Shown one piece after another: positions 27,952 to 36,152 of a DNA stretch of 64,000 nt. Origin of the DNA: Neiella marina (GTDB lineage: Bacteria; Pseudomonadota; Gammaproteobacteria; Enterobacterales; Neiellaceae); NCBI RefSeq assembly GCF_002165625.1, contig NZ_NGNS01000021.1, positions 1-64,000 of the forward strand. Direction: 5' to 3'. The notes under the pieces were generated by a model, which was given only the letters and a program-made list of their open reading frames with translations, did no database searches and was not told the DNA's origin. The position numbers and the translations under genes were made by a program. Every line of letters starts with the position of its first letter. Position 1 is the first letter of the stretch.

Positions 27952-28573
27952 ACTCGGCGAGCTTTTCGGGCTCATGGGCACCGGAAACGGCTTGCGCGCG
28001 ATTGAATACAAAGGTCGGTACTGAGCGGATGCCCATGTCGACCCACTCTAGCTCTTCAGCTCTTACCGCTTCGGCAAAGCGTTCATCGGCAAGCACCGCT
28101 TGTGCTTCGGCTTGATCTAAACCGACAGCAACGGCTTCGGTAACCAGCACAGCATCCTCATCAATGACTTTTCGCTCCCCAAAAAACGCCGAGAACAAGC
28201 GCATCTTTAGCTCTGTTTCTTTGCCAAACTGGCGAGCATAATGCAGCAGCTGATGCGCTTTGAAGGTGTTAAACATCTTCATTTCATCGAAGTAATCAAA
28301 GCGAAACCCCAAATTAGCGCCGATTTGGGTCAGCTCGGCTCGGGCATTAAAACTGCCTTCTTTGGTCGTGCCGTACTTGGCCGCCAGATGGTCACGCAAA
28401 TTTTCGCCACCCAAAGGCATTTTCGGATTCAGCTCAAACGGATGCCAATGAAGCTCTACCTCTATGTCATCGGCAACCAGTTCTAATGCTCTCTCAAGCC
28501 GCTTGTAACCTATGATGCACCAAGGGCAAACCACATCAGAAACTAGGTCTAGGCGGATTTTTTTCTTACTCAT
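27935..28573 (-). CDS. DsbA-family (FrnE-like) oxidoreductase
   Basis: 212 residues from ATG 28573; the open frame runs further upstream inside the GST gene, but ATG 28573 overlaps the GST stop as ATGA. The thioredoxin-fold motif is CPWC near residue 15 (VSDVVCPWCIIG), and the C-terminal cis-Pro loop is RSVPTFVF. No signal peptide, so cytoplasmic, unlike DsbA itself. Similar to the FrnE/hydroxychromene-carboxylate-isomerase-like group. Last gene of the mdaB-like operon. Confidence 0.9.
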   Translation of the reverse strand: MSKKKIRLDLVSDVVCPWCIIGYKRLERALELVADDIEVELHWHPFELNPKMPLGGENLRDHLAAKYGTTKEGSFNARAELTQIGANLGFRFDYFDEMKMFNTFKAHQLLHYARQFGKETELKMRLFSAFFGERKVIDEDAVLVTEAVAVGLDQAEAQAVLADERFAEAVRAEELEWVDMGIRSVPTFVFNRAQAVSGAHEPEKLAEFMRIV

Positions 28574-29295
28574 TTCGATTTGCTCACATCGCTCTTGAAG
28601 CGCTCGGCATTTTCCCGCTCTTGGGCGGCCACGTCGCCTTTGCCGAAGAACGCCCAAAACGGCTTAGGGATCTCAAGCGCACGTTGGGTTGCCTCACGAC
28701 CATCAATTCGATCAAACCATGCCTGCAAATGCGGCAAGCCATCGACCGAGACATTGGCCCAGTAATAAGCTCTGGCCCAAGGGTAAGTCGCCATATCAGC
28801 AATGGTGTATTCGTCATTGACGAGGTATTCGCGGCCTTGCAAATGGCTGTTTAGCACTTCCATCAAGCGTCGGCTCTCATCGACATAACGTTTGATGGCA
28901 AAAGGATGCTCCTCGCCTTGCTTAGCAGCAATACGCTGAAAATACATCGCCTGCCCCATCATTGGCCCGACGCCGCCCATTTGGAACATCAGCCACTGCA
29001 AGGTTTTCGAGCGTTCATTGGCATCTTCAGGAAGAAACTTGCCGTATTTCTCAGCTAAGTACCAAAGAATCGCGCCCGACTCGAAAACCACAAAGTTATC
29101 GTTAGAGCGATCGACAATGGTCGGAATGCGCCCGTTAGGGTTGAGCTTGACGTAATCAGGTGCTTTTTGTTCTTTCTTGGAAAAATCAATGTACGTCAGA
29201 TCGTACTCCACGCCAGCTTCTTCCAAGAAGATCACTGGCTTCCAGCCATTCATAGTCGAAGCGGTGTACAGATGAATATCTTTTGCTGTGCTCAT
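28570..29295 (-). CDS. Glutathione S-transferase, nu-class-like (YfcG/YghU type)
   Basis: 241 residues. The N-terminal thioredoxin fold has LYTASTMNGWKPVIFLEE and the glutathione-binding NPNGRIPTIVD and VFESGAILWYLAEKYG; the C-terminal helical domain includes EYTIADMATYPWAR. This class is known for disulfide-bond reductase activity with glutathione. Stop overlaps the DsbA-like start, so translation is probably coupled. Confidence 0.92.
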   Translation of the reverse strand: MSTAKDIHLYTASTMNGWKPVIFLEEAGVEYDLTYIDFSKKEQKAPDYVKLNPNGRIPTIVDRSNDNFVVFESGAILWYLAEKYGKFLPEDANERSKTLQWLMFQMGGVGPMMGQAMYFQRIAAKQGEEHPFAIKRYVDESRRLMEVLNSHLQGREYLVNDEYTIADMATYPWARAYYWANVSVDGLPHLQAWFDRIDGREATQRALEIPKPFWAFFGKGDVAAQERENAERFKSDVSKSK

Positions 29296-29311
29296 GGTCT
29301 TGCGTTGCTCC

Positions 29312-29869
29312 TTATCGCTGTGATGGATGGGTCCAGGCGAATGCCTTCATTGGCGCATCCACCTCGGTATGAGTCAGCGCATTGGTGAAATTGGAAATCA
29401 ACTTAGACGCCAACCCCGTTAACACTTCCAACGCCTGTCGTTTGGTGTACCCAGCATCAAGAAACTGTTGCAGTTTGTCATCGCCGATATGGCCACGTTG
29501 ATCGAGCAGGGCTTTGGCAAAATCATGGAGCGCTTGCAACTTGGTATCTGGGATCACGGTGCCTTCACGCAAGGCTTCAATGACCTGTTCTGGCATCTTG
29601 CCAGCTTTCATCATCCAGGTATGACCGGGCACGCAATAGTGGCAGTTATTCTCAAAATTAGAGGTCATAAACACCACTTGCTGCTCCACCGGCGATAGCG
29701 TGGTGTTGTTCATGAACAACGAGAAGGTTGTGTTATAGGCCTCATAAGTTGCCGGCGCTTCGGCGAGTATTTTGTGCAAGTTGGGTAACATGCCAAAACC
29801 TTTTTGCGACTGCTCCATCAAAGGCTTGGACTGTTCCGGTGCGTTGTCTAATTCATAGTAAGTAAACAT
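29312..29869 (-). CDS. AhpD-like carboxymuconolactone-decarboxylase family protein
   Basis: 185 residues from ATG 29869, which has AGGAG 6 bases upstream; a TTG directly precedes it. The redox motif NCHYCVPGH has the CxxC plus His arrangement of alkylhydroperoxidase D-type proteins. Likely role is peroxide or thiol metabolism. It lies 16 bases before the GST gene. Confidence 0.88.
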   Translation of the reverse strand: MFTYYELDNAPEQSKPLMEQSQKGFGMLPNLHKILAEAPATYEAYNTTFSLFMNNTTLSPVEQQVVFMTSNFENNCHYCVPGHTWMMKAGKMPEQVIEALREGTVIPDTKLQALHDFAKALLDQRGHIGDDKLQQFLDAGYTKRQALEVLTGLASKLISNFTNALTHTEVDAPMKAFAWTHPSQR

Positions 29870-29927
29870 CAATGGCTCCTAGCAATGTTGGGATCAAAAT
29901 GTTGTTGGCTTATACGTCTGTTGCAGC

Positions 29928-30512
29928 TCAGAAGTTGGCATTCAAATGCGCTTCAAAGCGTTTGAAATCAGCTTCCACATTGGGGTTCTTCATCACGTCG
30001 TAGCAAGCGAATGTTGGCAGCGCCGTCATACCAAAGAAGCGGAAATTGGCATGCATGTGCATCATCAAGTCATCAACACTTTTACCTTGGAACAAGTATT
30101 CGCTGGCGTCGTTAAAAGACTCTTCTGGGGCATTAAAGGTCAGCGATAACATGTACTTGGTGTTTGCACGAGAGCCGCCAGTGCCATAGTTTTTCTTCGG
30201 CTCTTCCGGCGTGCGACCGTCAAAGTTGCACAATGCGCCGCCCATACCTGCGGTGAATACTTCATCCATGTACTTCTTAAATGACCATGGAATGGTCATC
30301 CAATTGATTGGCGTTTGTAGGATCACCCGATCTGCCCATTCAAAGTGACCCAGCTGTTCTTCAACAACAATGTCATCTTGCATCGTCACCACGCGCACTG
30401 CATGACCGTTAGCTTCCAGCGTTGCTTTCGCTTGGTTAACCAAAGACGCATTTAACTTACCTTCCGAATAAGGCGATGGTTCATGGGCATTGATAATTAG
30501 AACGTGACTCAC
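29928..30512 (-). CDS. Flavodoxin-fold NAD(P)H:quinone oxidoreductase, MdaB-like
   Basis: 194 residues with [18 protein letters not shown] at the flavin-binding N-terminus and [21 protein letters not shown], typical of MdaB/kefF-like quinone reductases. It reduces quinones by two electrons with NAD(P)H. Start is GTG 30512, with GAGGAG 8 bases upstream. First gene of the minus-strand redox operon, divergent from an HxlR regulator with the operator in between. Confidence 0.9.
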   Translation of the reverse strand: MSHVLIINAHEPSPYSEGKLNASLVNQAKATLEANGHAVRVVTMQDDIVVEEQLGHFEWADRVILQTPINWMTIPWSFKKYMDEVFTAGMGGALCNFDGRTPEEPKKNYGTGGSRANTKYMLSLTFNAPEESFNDASEYLFQGKSVDDLMMHMHANFRFFGMTALPTFACYDVMKNPNVEADFKRFEAHLNANF

Positions 30513-30586
30513 TGTGGCGGCTCCTCAGTTGAATTGTCAGTAACGGTACTCAGTCTAGTACCAAATCTGTCGAACACCGGTTCATT

Positions 30587-30633
30587 ATGGTAACCTACAT
30601 ACCAATTTCAATTAGTTACCTTTTGGTAACCTA
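30587..30633. promoter_or_regulatory. HxlR operator region
   Basis: Two direct copies of GGTAACCTA start at 30589 and 30625, 36 bases apart. The second forms an inverted repeat with GTTACC (615-620) across TTTT. The region sits between the divergent HxlR and MdaB-like genes, the expected place for an autoregulated operator. Confidence 0.7.
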
Positions 30634-30653
30634 TATGTTTTTTGAGGTTAGCT

Positions 30654-31010
30654 TTGAAAAGTTATTTAGAAACAGATGACTACGGTAGAAAAAAAGTGGT
30701 CAACCCATGCCTTGAGCCCTGTTCAATCGAAAAAGGCATGCGAATGATTGGCGGCAAATGGACCGGCTCCATCATCTATCACCTCAAAGACGGCCCGGTT
30801 CGATTCAATGATTTGAGTCGCATGCTTGGTGGTGCCAGCAAAAAAATGGTCGATCAGCGACTGAAAGAATTGGAAAGCAACGGTATGGTCATTCGCAAAG
30901 TGATTAGTGACCGGCCAGTGGCGGTCACCTATGAACTAACGCCGTTTGGCCAATCGGCATTGGAGTGCTTAGACAAGTTGCGCGAATGGTCGGAGTCGAA
31001 TCAACTCTAA
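30654..31010 (+). CDS. HxlR-family transcriptional regulator
   Basis: 118 residues from TTG 30654, chosen because GAGG lies 6 bases upstream; another TTG at 30642 has no such site. The winged helix carries the family hallmarks NPCLEPCSIEKGMRMIGGKW, RFNDLSRMLGGASKKMVDQRLKEL in separate parts, and YELTPFG. HxlR/YodB-type regulators often sense quinones or aldehydes through an N-terminal Cys, and two are present (in PCLEPC). It probably represses the divergent redox operon. Confidence 0.9.
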   Translation: MKSYLETDDYGRKKVVNPCLEPCSIEKGMRMIGGKWTGSIIYHLKDGPVRFNDLSRMLGGASKKMVDQRLKELESNGMVIRKVISDRPVAVTYELTPFGQSALECLDKLREWSESNQL

Positions 31011-31097
31011 GCACGCAGGCAAAAATCGTTGAAGCAATTATGTAAAACCGATCCAGCTCTCATCTTCTTTTTGCATCTCACCTTAGAATAAATTGTA

Positions 31098-31111
31098 AAT
31101 TGTTAACCATT
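31098..31111. promoter_or_regulatory. AATTGTTAACCATT operator candidate
   Basis: A near-palindrome 15 bases before the start codon at 31126, related to the motifs at 1979-1990 and 6026-6039. Confidence 0.4.
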
Positions 31112-31125
31112 ATTCAATTGCAACT

Positions 31126-32313
31126 ATGACGCGCTTTGCTTACTCCATTGCAGCTCTCTCTATCACTATGACTTCAGTTAATCTCAGCCAAGCGGCTAGC
31201 TTTGATTCGGATCTGGCGCTGTTAGCCGACAATTACCAACCCATTGTATTAACCAGCGGCGACAATCGCCTGGCGGTATTGGCCGAGTTTCAAGGCCGCG
31301 CCATGGTGAGCAGCATGTCTGGCGATCAAGGCAATAGCATTGGTTGGTTTGACCGAGAGTTACTCAAGCAAGATCTGAGTGAGATTGAAAACCTCAATGT
31401 GGGTGGTGTCAGCCGTTTGTGGTTCGGCCCTGAAAAAGGCCCTTATGCACTGTTTTTCGAGCCGGGAACGGCGCAGGTTGCAGAAACAGTGCACTATCAA
31501 GAAGCCATTACCACTGTTGCTTTTGATATCGTCAATCAAACGCCACAACAAGTGACATTCGAGCAAGACATTCAACTTGTCAATCACATGGAAACTGAGT
31601 TCAGTTTTCATGTCAGCCGTTCTGTTGCTTTGTTTGATGCTGCCGAACTGGCGAAATCGCTAGCGGTGACCATTCCCGATGGCATTCGGGCTATTGGTTT
31701 TAGTGCGTCGACGACGCTTACCAACGCCGGCAACAAACCGTTGTCACGGCAAACCGGATTAATATCAATTTGGGAGTTAGGCTGTTTCTCCCCGAATGCC
31801 ACCATCGCAATTCCGTTGAGCCAGCCCTTAACTGAGGTGACATCCTACTTCACTCCGACCAAAGCCAGTCATACCAAAATCGTTGACGAAACGGTGTTCT
31901 ACAAAGCTGATGCTAGTTACATGAACAAGATTGGCGTTCCACCAGAGCAAACGAAACCCATTATTGGCAGCTATAACCCAGAGCTGAATCTGTTGACCAT
32001 TGTTAAGTTTCAGTTCGAGCCGCCAGAAGATGGCAGTTACGTTAATTCGGTGTGGCAGGATGATGTCGACCCATACGGTGGCGATGTCACCAATATCTTC
32101 AACTATGGTTTGTTGGCCAACGGTCAGCCTGGGCCATTTTATGAGCTGGAAACGTCGTCTCATGCCAGAGAGTTGGCCATTGGCGAAAGCTTAAGCCATT
32201 ACCACAACACCTACCACTTCAGCGGCGATCAACAACAGCTGAGCATACTGAGCGAAGCACTACTTGGCGTCTCTTTGCAGCAATTGCAGCAAGTGTTTAC
32301 AGCGACCAATTAG
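31126..32313 (+). CDS. Secreted DUF6786-like protein
   Basis: 395 residues with a signal peptide (cleavage near SQAAS). Blocks VLAEFQGRAMVSSMSG, GGVSRLWFGPEKGPYALFF, GLISIWELGCF and ATIAIPL match my memory of the DUF6786 family, whose members are secreted and of unknown function, often in polysaccharide-degrading bacteria. The HYHNTYHF segment near the C-terminus could bind metal or sugar, but I cannot assign a fold. A GTTAAC operator-like site lies just upstream. No operon partner. Confidence 0.6.
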   Translation: MTRFAYSIAALSITMTSVNLSQAASFDSDLALLADNYQPIVLTSGDNRLAVLAEFQGRAMVSSMSGDQGNSIGWFDRELLKQDLSEIENLNVGGVSRLWFGPEKGPYALFFEPGTAQVAETVHYQEAITTVAFDIVNQTPQQVTFEQDIQLVNHMETEFSFHVSRSVALFDAAELAKSLAVTIPDGIRAIGFSASTTLTNAGNKPLSRQTGLISIWELGCFSPNATIAIPLSQPLTEVTSYFTPTKASHTKIVDETVFYKADASYMNKIGVPPEQTKPIIGSYNPELNLLTIVKFQFEPPEDGSYVNSVWQDDVDPYGGDVTNIFNYGLLANGQPGPFYELETSSHARELAIGESLSHYHNTYHFSGDQQQLSILSEALLGVSLQQLQQVFTATN

Positions 32314-32625
32314 TCACCGCTGGGCAACGCCCTCCATGCGTTTCAAACAGTCGATCGAAAGACAATGTCAAGTGACGAGAGCAAAATAGTTCAACGCTGA
32401 ACAAACGACCAACATTTGCTTGCTTTTTGTTCGCCCCGAAAAAAATGCACCATAGAGATCCGTCACGCACAATATAGATGCAAAAGAATAAGGAAACGCA
32501 CCAAACAAGCTCAAAAAAAACCTTAAGATTGTCGTAAGTCATTCAAAATGTTTACTTTTTATTACAGATGTGAAGAATGCTACAGCGATGCAACGGCGCA
32601 TCGACAATACAATTTGAGGACTATC
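32314..32625. other. Upstream region of the Amt-chemoreceptor gene
   Basis: No gene is supported. An in-frame ATG at 32548 extends the next gene by 26 codons but lacks a ribosome-binding site and would bury the signal peptide. I see no convincing sigma-54 promoter, and no glnK gene, which usually accompanies amtB. Confidence 0.55.
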
Positions 32626-34893
32626 GTGAAAGGACTGTGGTTTTTACCCGCATTGTTAGTGGCTCTTCCAGCCCAAGCAGCAGATGAGTCGCGGGTAATT
32701 GATTTACTTTGGGTGGTTGTGGCCGCTGGCTTAGTGTTTTTTATGCAAGCAGGCTTCACCATGTTTGAATCTGGCCTCATTCGGGCCAAAAATAGCTACA
32801 ACGTCGCAGTAAAAAACATATCAGACTTTACCGTTGCTGTGTTGTCATTCTGGTTTATCGGCTTTGGCCTGATGTTTGGCGAAACCAACTCGGGCTTGTT
32901 TGGCGGCACAGGATTTTTCGGTAGTTTGCTCAATCAACCCTTCGACTTTGCCTTCTTTCTATTCCAGGCAACATTTGTCGGTACCGCCGCCACCATCGTC
33001 GCTGGCGCAGTTGCCGAGCGAATGAAGTTTCGGGCCTACCTTATTATCTCTGTCATTATCAGCTTGGTGATTTATCCGGTCAGTGGCCACTGGGCATGGG
33101 GCAGCCTACTGTTGGGCGACAGTCAAGGCTGGCTCGAGACCAAGGGCTTTATGGATTTCGCTGGCTCCACAGTGGTTCACTCAGTTGGTGCTTGGGTCGC
33201 ATTAGCTGGGGTGATCGTCTTAGGGCCGCGCAAAGGGCGCTTCAATGACAAAGGTGAAGTAGAGGAAATCCCCGGTCACAACCTGCTACTTGCAACTTTG
33301 GGCGTGTTTATTTTGTGGTTTGGTTGGTTTGGCTTCAACGGTGGCAGCACGCTAAAAGCAGAAGGCGCAATCGCCAAAATTATCGTCAACACCTTGCTTG
33401 CAGCTAGCGCAGGCGGTTTAACTTGCCTTATGCTGTCATGGCTACAGCACCAAGGAAAAGTAAGAGTAGAACAAGCACTAAATGGCATTTTGGCGGGTTT
33501 AGTGTCAATTACCGCTGGCTGTGCTTTTGTCGAGCCGAGTAGTGCGATTTGGATTGGTTTGATTGGCGCAGCGATAGTCTACAGCGCAGAACTCATCATC
33601 CTTCACGTCTTTAAGCTCGACGATCCGGTCGGCGCCGTTGCGGTCCATGGTATTGGTGGAATCTGGGGTACTTTAGCTGTGGCCCTGTTCGCTGAAACAT
33701 CTCAACTGGCCGCCGGCTCTCACATTGAGCAATTTATGGTGCAGCTGACCGGCGTCGTCACAACCTTTGGCTGGGCCTTTGGCATGGGACTGGTGACTTT
33801 CTTCCTGCTGAAGGTGTTTCATGATTTGCGTGTTACCGAGGCTGAAGAAGACTTAGGGTTAAACGTGGTCGAACACGGCGCAAAAACGGTCTGGCTCGAT
33901 ACCATGAAAACCATGCATCATATTGTTCACACCGGTGACTTGACCAATCGCGCTCCTGTCGAACGAGCAACCGAAGCTGGCGAGACAGCCATTGCGTTTA
34001 ACCACCTGCTCGATAAGTTCCAAAGTAGTATTGGCTTAATGGCCGATTCGGCACGCAATATTTCGGTTCAAAGCACCCAGTTGGATCAAGTCGTCACCCA
34101 CAGCGCTGATGGTATCTATCGACAGCAAGGATTGACCAAAAGCATCAACGAGCTAATGGCTGATGTGTTGAATCAGGCAGAGAAAACGCAAACGTCTTCG
34201 ACTCGTGGTGCCGAATTGGTATCACAGGCTCAGCAGGACGTGACTCAAGGCGTTGGTCAAGTAGAACAACTCGCTAGCGCGGTATCTCGATTGTCCACCG
34301 ACTTGCACCAAGCCTCAGAACGAGCCGATCGATTGGCAGTAAAAACAAACGCCATTAGCGAAGTCGTGGAGCTGATTCAGAATATCGCAGGACAAACCAA
34401 TTTGTTGGCATTGAATGCTGCAATCGAATCAGCCCGAGCTGGTAGCCACGGCAAAGGTTTTGCGGTTGTCGCCGAGGAAGTTCGACATTTAGCGCAGCGC
34501 ACACAAGTCGCCACCGAGGAGATTCAGGGGCAAATCGAGTCGCTGCAAGACGAAGCGTCAACATCTGCGCAAGTACTCAAAGACTACTCCGCCAGCGCAT
34601 TGACCAATGCCGATCAATCGCGAGATACCCTGACCGCTCTGAGATCACTAGTCAACGTGGTTGATAGTATTACTGATCTGAATGTCCAAATCGCTAACTC
34701 GGCCAGCCATCAGGCTCAACTATCAAAGCAAACTCACGATTTAATTGACGAAGTCCATCAAATTGCCGCAGGCAACCAAGCCAGCACCACGCAATTGGCT
34801 CAAGCGTCAGAAGAGTTAAGAAGTAGCGTGAAAGGGTTTGAACAGGACATTAAAAGCTATCGACATCGAAACTACGACCCGGTGAGCTGTTGA
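32626..34893 (+). CDS. Ammonium transporter (Amt) fused to a methyl-accepting chemotaxis signalling domain
   Basis: 755 residues from GTG 32626, chosen because GAGG lies 6 bases upstream and a signal peptide ([18 protein letters not shown]) then leads. Residues about 24-400 are a full Amt channel. By alignment with E. coli AmtB it keeps the gate phenylalanines (Phe113, Phe117, Phe237), Asp177, the twin pore histidines His185 and His341, and Ser241. A linker ([11 protein letters not shown]) leads into a HAMP-like segment (about 425-475). A long coiled coil with the canonical receptor tip [17 protein letters not shown] and [16 protein letters not shown] (about 590-626) follows. No CheR-tethering pentapeptide ends the protein. 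I infer an inner-membrane ammonium sensor feeding CheA/CheW, possibly also transporting. Single gene. Confidence 0.93.
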   Translation: MKGLWFLPALLVALPAQAADESRVIDLLWVVVAAGLVFFMQAGFTMFESGLIRAKNSYNVAVKNISDFTVAVLSFWFIGFGLMFGETNSGLFGGTGFFGSLLNQPFDFAFFLFQATFVGTAATIVAGAVAERMKFRAYLIISVIISLVIYPVSGHWAWGSLLLGDSQGWLETKGFMDFAGSTVVHSVGAWVALAGVIVLGPRKGRFNDKGEVEEIPGHNLLLATLGVFILWFGWFGFNGGSTLKAEGAIAKIIVNTLLAASAGGLTCLMLSWLQHQGKVRVEQALNGILAGLVSITAGCAFVEPSSAIWIGLIGAAIVYSAELIILHVFKLDDPVGAVAVHGIGGIWGTLAVALFAETSQLAAGSHIEQFMVQLTGVVTTFGWAFGMGLVTFFLLKVFHDLRVTEAEEDLGLNVVEHGAKTVWLDTMKTMHHIVHTGDLTNRAPVERATEAGETAIAFNHLLDKFQSSIGLMADSARNISVQSTQLDQVVTHSADGIYRQQGLTKSINELMADVLNQAEKTQTSSTRGAELVSQAQQDVTQGVGQVEQLASAVSRLSTDLHQASERADRLAVKTNAISEVVELIQNIAGQTNLLALNAAIESARAGSHGKGFAVVAEEVRHLAQRTQVATEEIQGQIESLQDEASTSAQVLKDYSASALTNADQSRDTLTALRSLVNVVDSITDLNVQIANSASHQAQLSKQTHDLIDEVHQIAAGNQASTTQLAQASEELRSSVKGFEQDIKSYRHRNYDPVSC

Positions 34894-34902
34894 CCATAGA
34901 GA

Positions 34903-34932
34903 GCTTGGTGAGTTCCAGTGAGCTCACCAAGC
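34903..34932. terminator. Hairpin between convergent Amt fusion and galM
   Basis: GCTTGGTGAG pairs perfectly with CTCACCAAGC around a 10-base loop. It sits between the two stop codons and may act on both strands. No strong T-run. Confidence 0.6.
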
Positions 34933-34939
34933 AACCAAA

Positions 34940-35938
34940 CTAAACAGTAAATTGGAAACAGGTGTAGTGCTGGTAAGTTTCGCCCGGCTGCAAGATGCAA
35001 CTCTGGTGGGGCCAATCGCGATTCGGGGCATCAGGTAAGAACTGAGTCTCAAGGGCAATGCCTTGATAATCCAAGCCATCACCATCTCGAGTAGGGACAC
35101 CACCGAGGAAATTACCAGTGTAAACATGGACCGCAGGTTTACTGGTGAACACCGATAAGCACACTTTGCCATCAGCAGATGTCACTTGCGCAGCTGGCTT
35201 ATCATCAGCTATTTCGGCATCAAGAATAAAACTGTGGTCAATACCTTTGACTCGTCGTTGCTGATCGTCACTAAGCAACTCAGCAAGGATTGTTTTCGGT
35301 TGACGAAAATCAAAACTAGTCCCTGCCACTGTTTCGATTTCGGCCTCTGGGATACCATCGACGCGGACCGGTAGATACTGTTCTGCGGCAATTTGCAAAA
35401 CATGGTCAAGCATAGTGTCTCGATCGGAGTCGAGGTTAAAGTAACTGTGGTTGGTGAGATTGATCGGGCATGGTTGGTCAACTGTCGCCTGATAGCGAAT
35501 GGTCAAGTCATTGTTGTCACCCAGCTCATAATGAACCTGCACAACAAGGTTGCCTGGATAGCCTTCATCGCCGTCGCGCGACTCGAATTGGTAGACTGCT
35601 GAACGACTATCATGACTCACTAGTTGCCAAGCATTGTGGCTCAGTTGACCGGCACCATGGAGATGGTTCGGCGCTTGGTTAATGGTAACTTGGTATTGCC
35701 GGTCACCAATAGCAAATTGGCCCGCCTCAATACGATTGGCGAAGCGCCCAACATTGGCGCCAAGGAACGCTGGATTATCGAGATAATCTTCACGACGGTC
35801 ACAGCCAACAACGACTTCGCGCATTTCACCATCAGCCAGCGGCAACTTAATGCTAGTGATACTGGCACCGACATCAACCAACCTAACCAACATACCATTG
35901 GCGTTAGTGAGTTCTACCCAGTGATTGCTGTCGGTCAT
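34940..35938 (-). CDS. galM: Aldose 1-epimerase (galactose mutarotase)
   Basis: 332 residues. Catalytic-site blocks are PNHLHGA, INLTNHSYFNLD with the general-acid His, and IALETQFLPD with the base Glu. It interconverts alpha and beta anomers of galactose, feeding GalK. It lies about 23 kb from galETK but inside the same galactan region. No signal peptide, so cytoplasmic. The gap before its start holds two hairpins (35987-36012 and 36019-36043). Confidence 0.95.
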   Translation of the reverse strand: MTDSNHWVELTNANGMLVRLVDVGASITSIKLPLADGEMREVVVGCDRREDYLDNPAFLGANVGRFANRIEAGQFAIGDRQYQVTINQAPNHLHGAGQLSHNAWQLVSHDSRSAVYQFESRDGDEGYPGNLVVQVHYELGDNNDLTIRYQATVDQPCPINLTNHSYFNLDSDRDTMLDHVLQIAAEQYLPVRVDGIPEAEIETVAGTSFDFRQPKTILAELLSDDQQRRVKGIDHSFILDAEIADDKPAAQVTSADGKVCLSVFTSKPAVHVYTGNFLGGVPTRDGDGLDYQGIALETQFLPDAPNRDWPHQSCILQPGETYQHYTCFQFTV

Positions 35939-35986
35939 GATTGTTTATCCTTGGTTAATTTATTTTACAGTTAAAACAAATAATGA

Positions 35987-36043
35987 CCTATTTGTTAAGC
36001 AAAGCAAATAGGCCATATCAGCAAACTTTTCTGATGTTTGCTG
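35987..36043. repeat. Two consecutive hairpins upstream of galM
   Basis: CCTATTTG/CAAATAGG (35987-36012) and CAGCAAAC/GTTTGCTG (36019-36043) form 8-bp stems. They lie in the leader side of galM, 49 or more bases before its start codon. They could be processing or attenuation elements. Confidence 0.4.
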
Positions 36044-36095
36044 TAGATCATCTAGATCGTCGATGACGAGCTGCGACTCGCTACTTGAGCGACGC

Positions 36096-36117
36096 AAAAG
36101 GCAGCCCGCAGGCTGCC
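36096..36117 (-). terminator. Terminator of the third receptor
   Basis: GGCAGCC-CGCA-GGCTGCC, with TTTT after it on the minus strand, 36 bases beyond the receptor stop. Confidence 0.75.
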
Positions 36118-36152
36118 TTAGCGATCAACGAGTGATGCCTTTCATGGGGGCC

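Noticed and set aside
32440-32490. Possible sigma-54 promoter and NtrC half-site before the Amt fusion (TGCACC and GCAC...TGC)
   Set aside because: The -24 GG is missing and the spacing to GC is two bases too long. One half-site alone is not enough.
32548-32625. Upstream ATG start for the Amt fusion
   Set aside because: It has no ribosome-binding site and would put a 26-residue cysteine-rich tail before the signal peptide. GTG 32626 has GAGG at good spacing.
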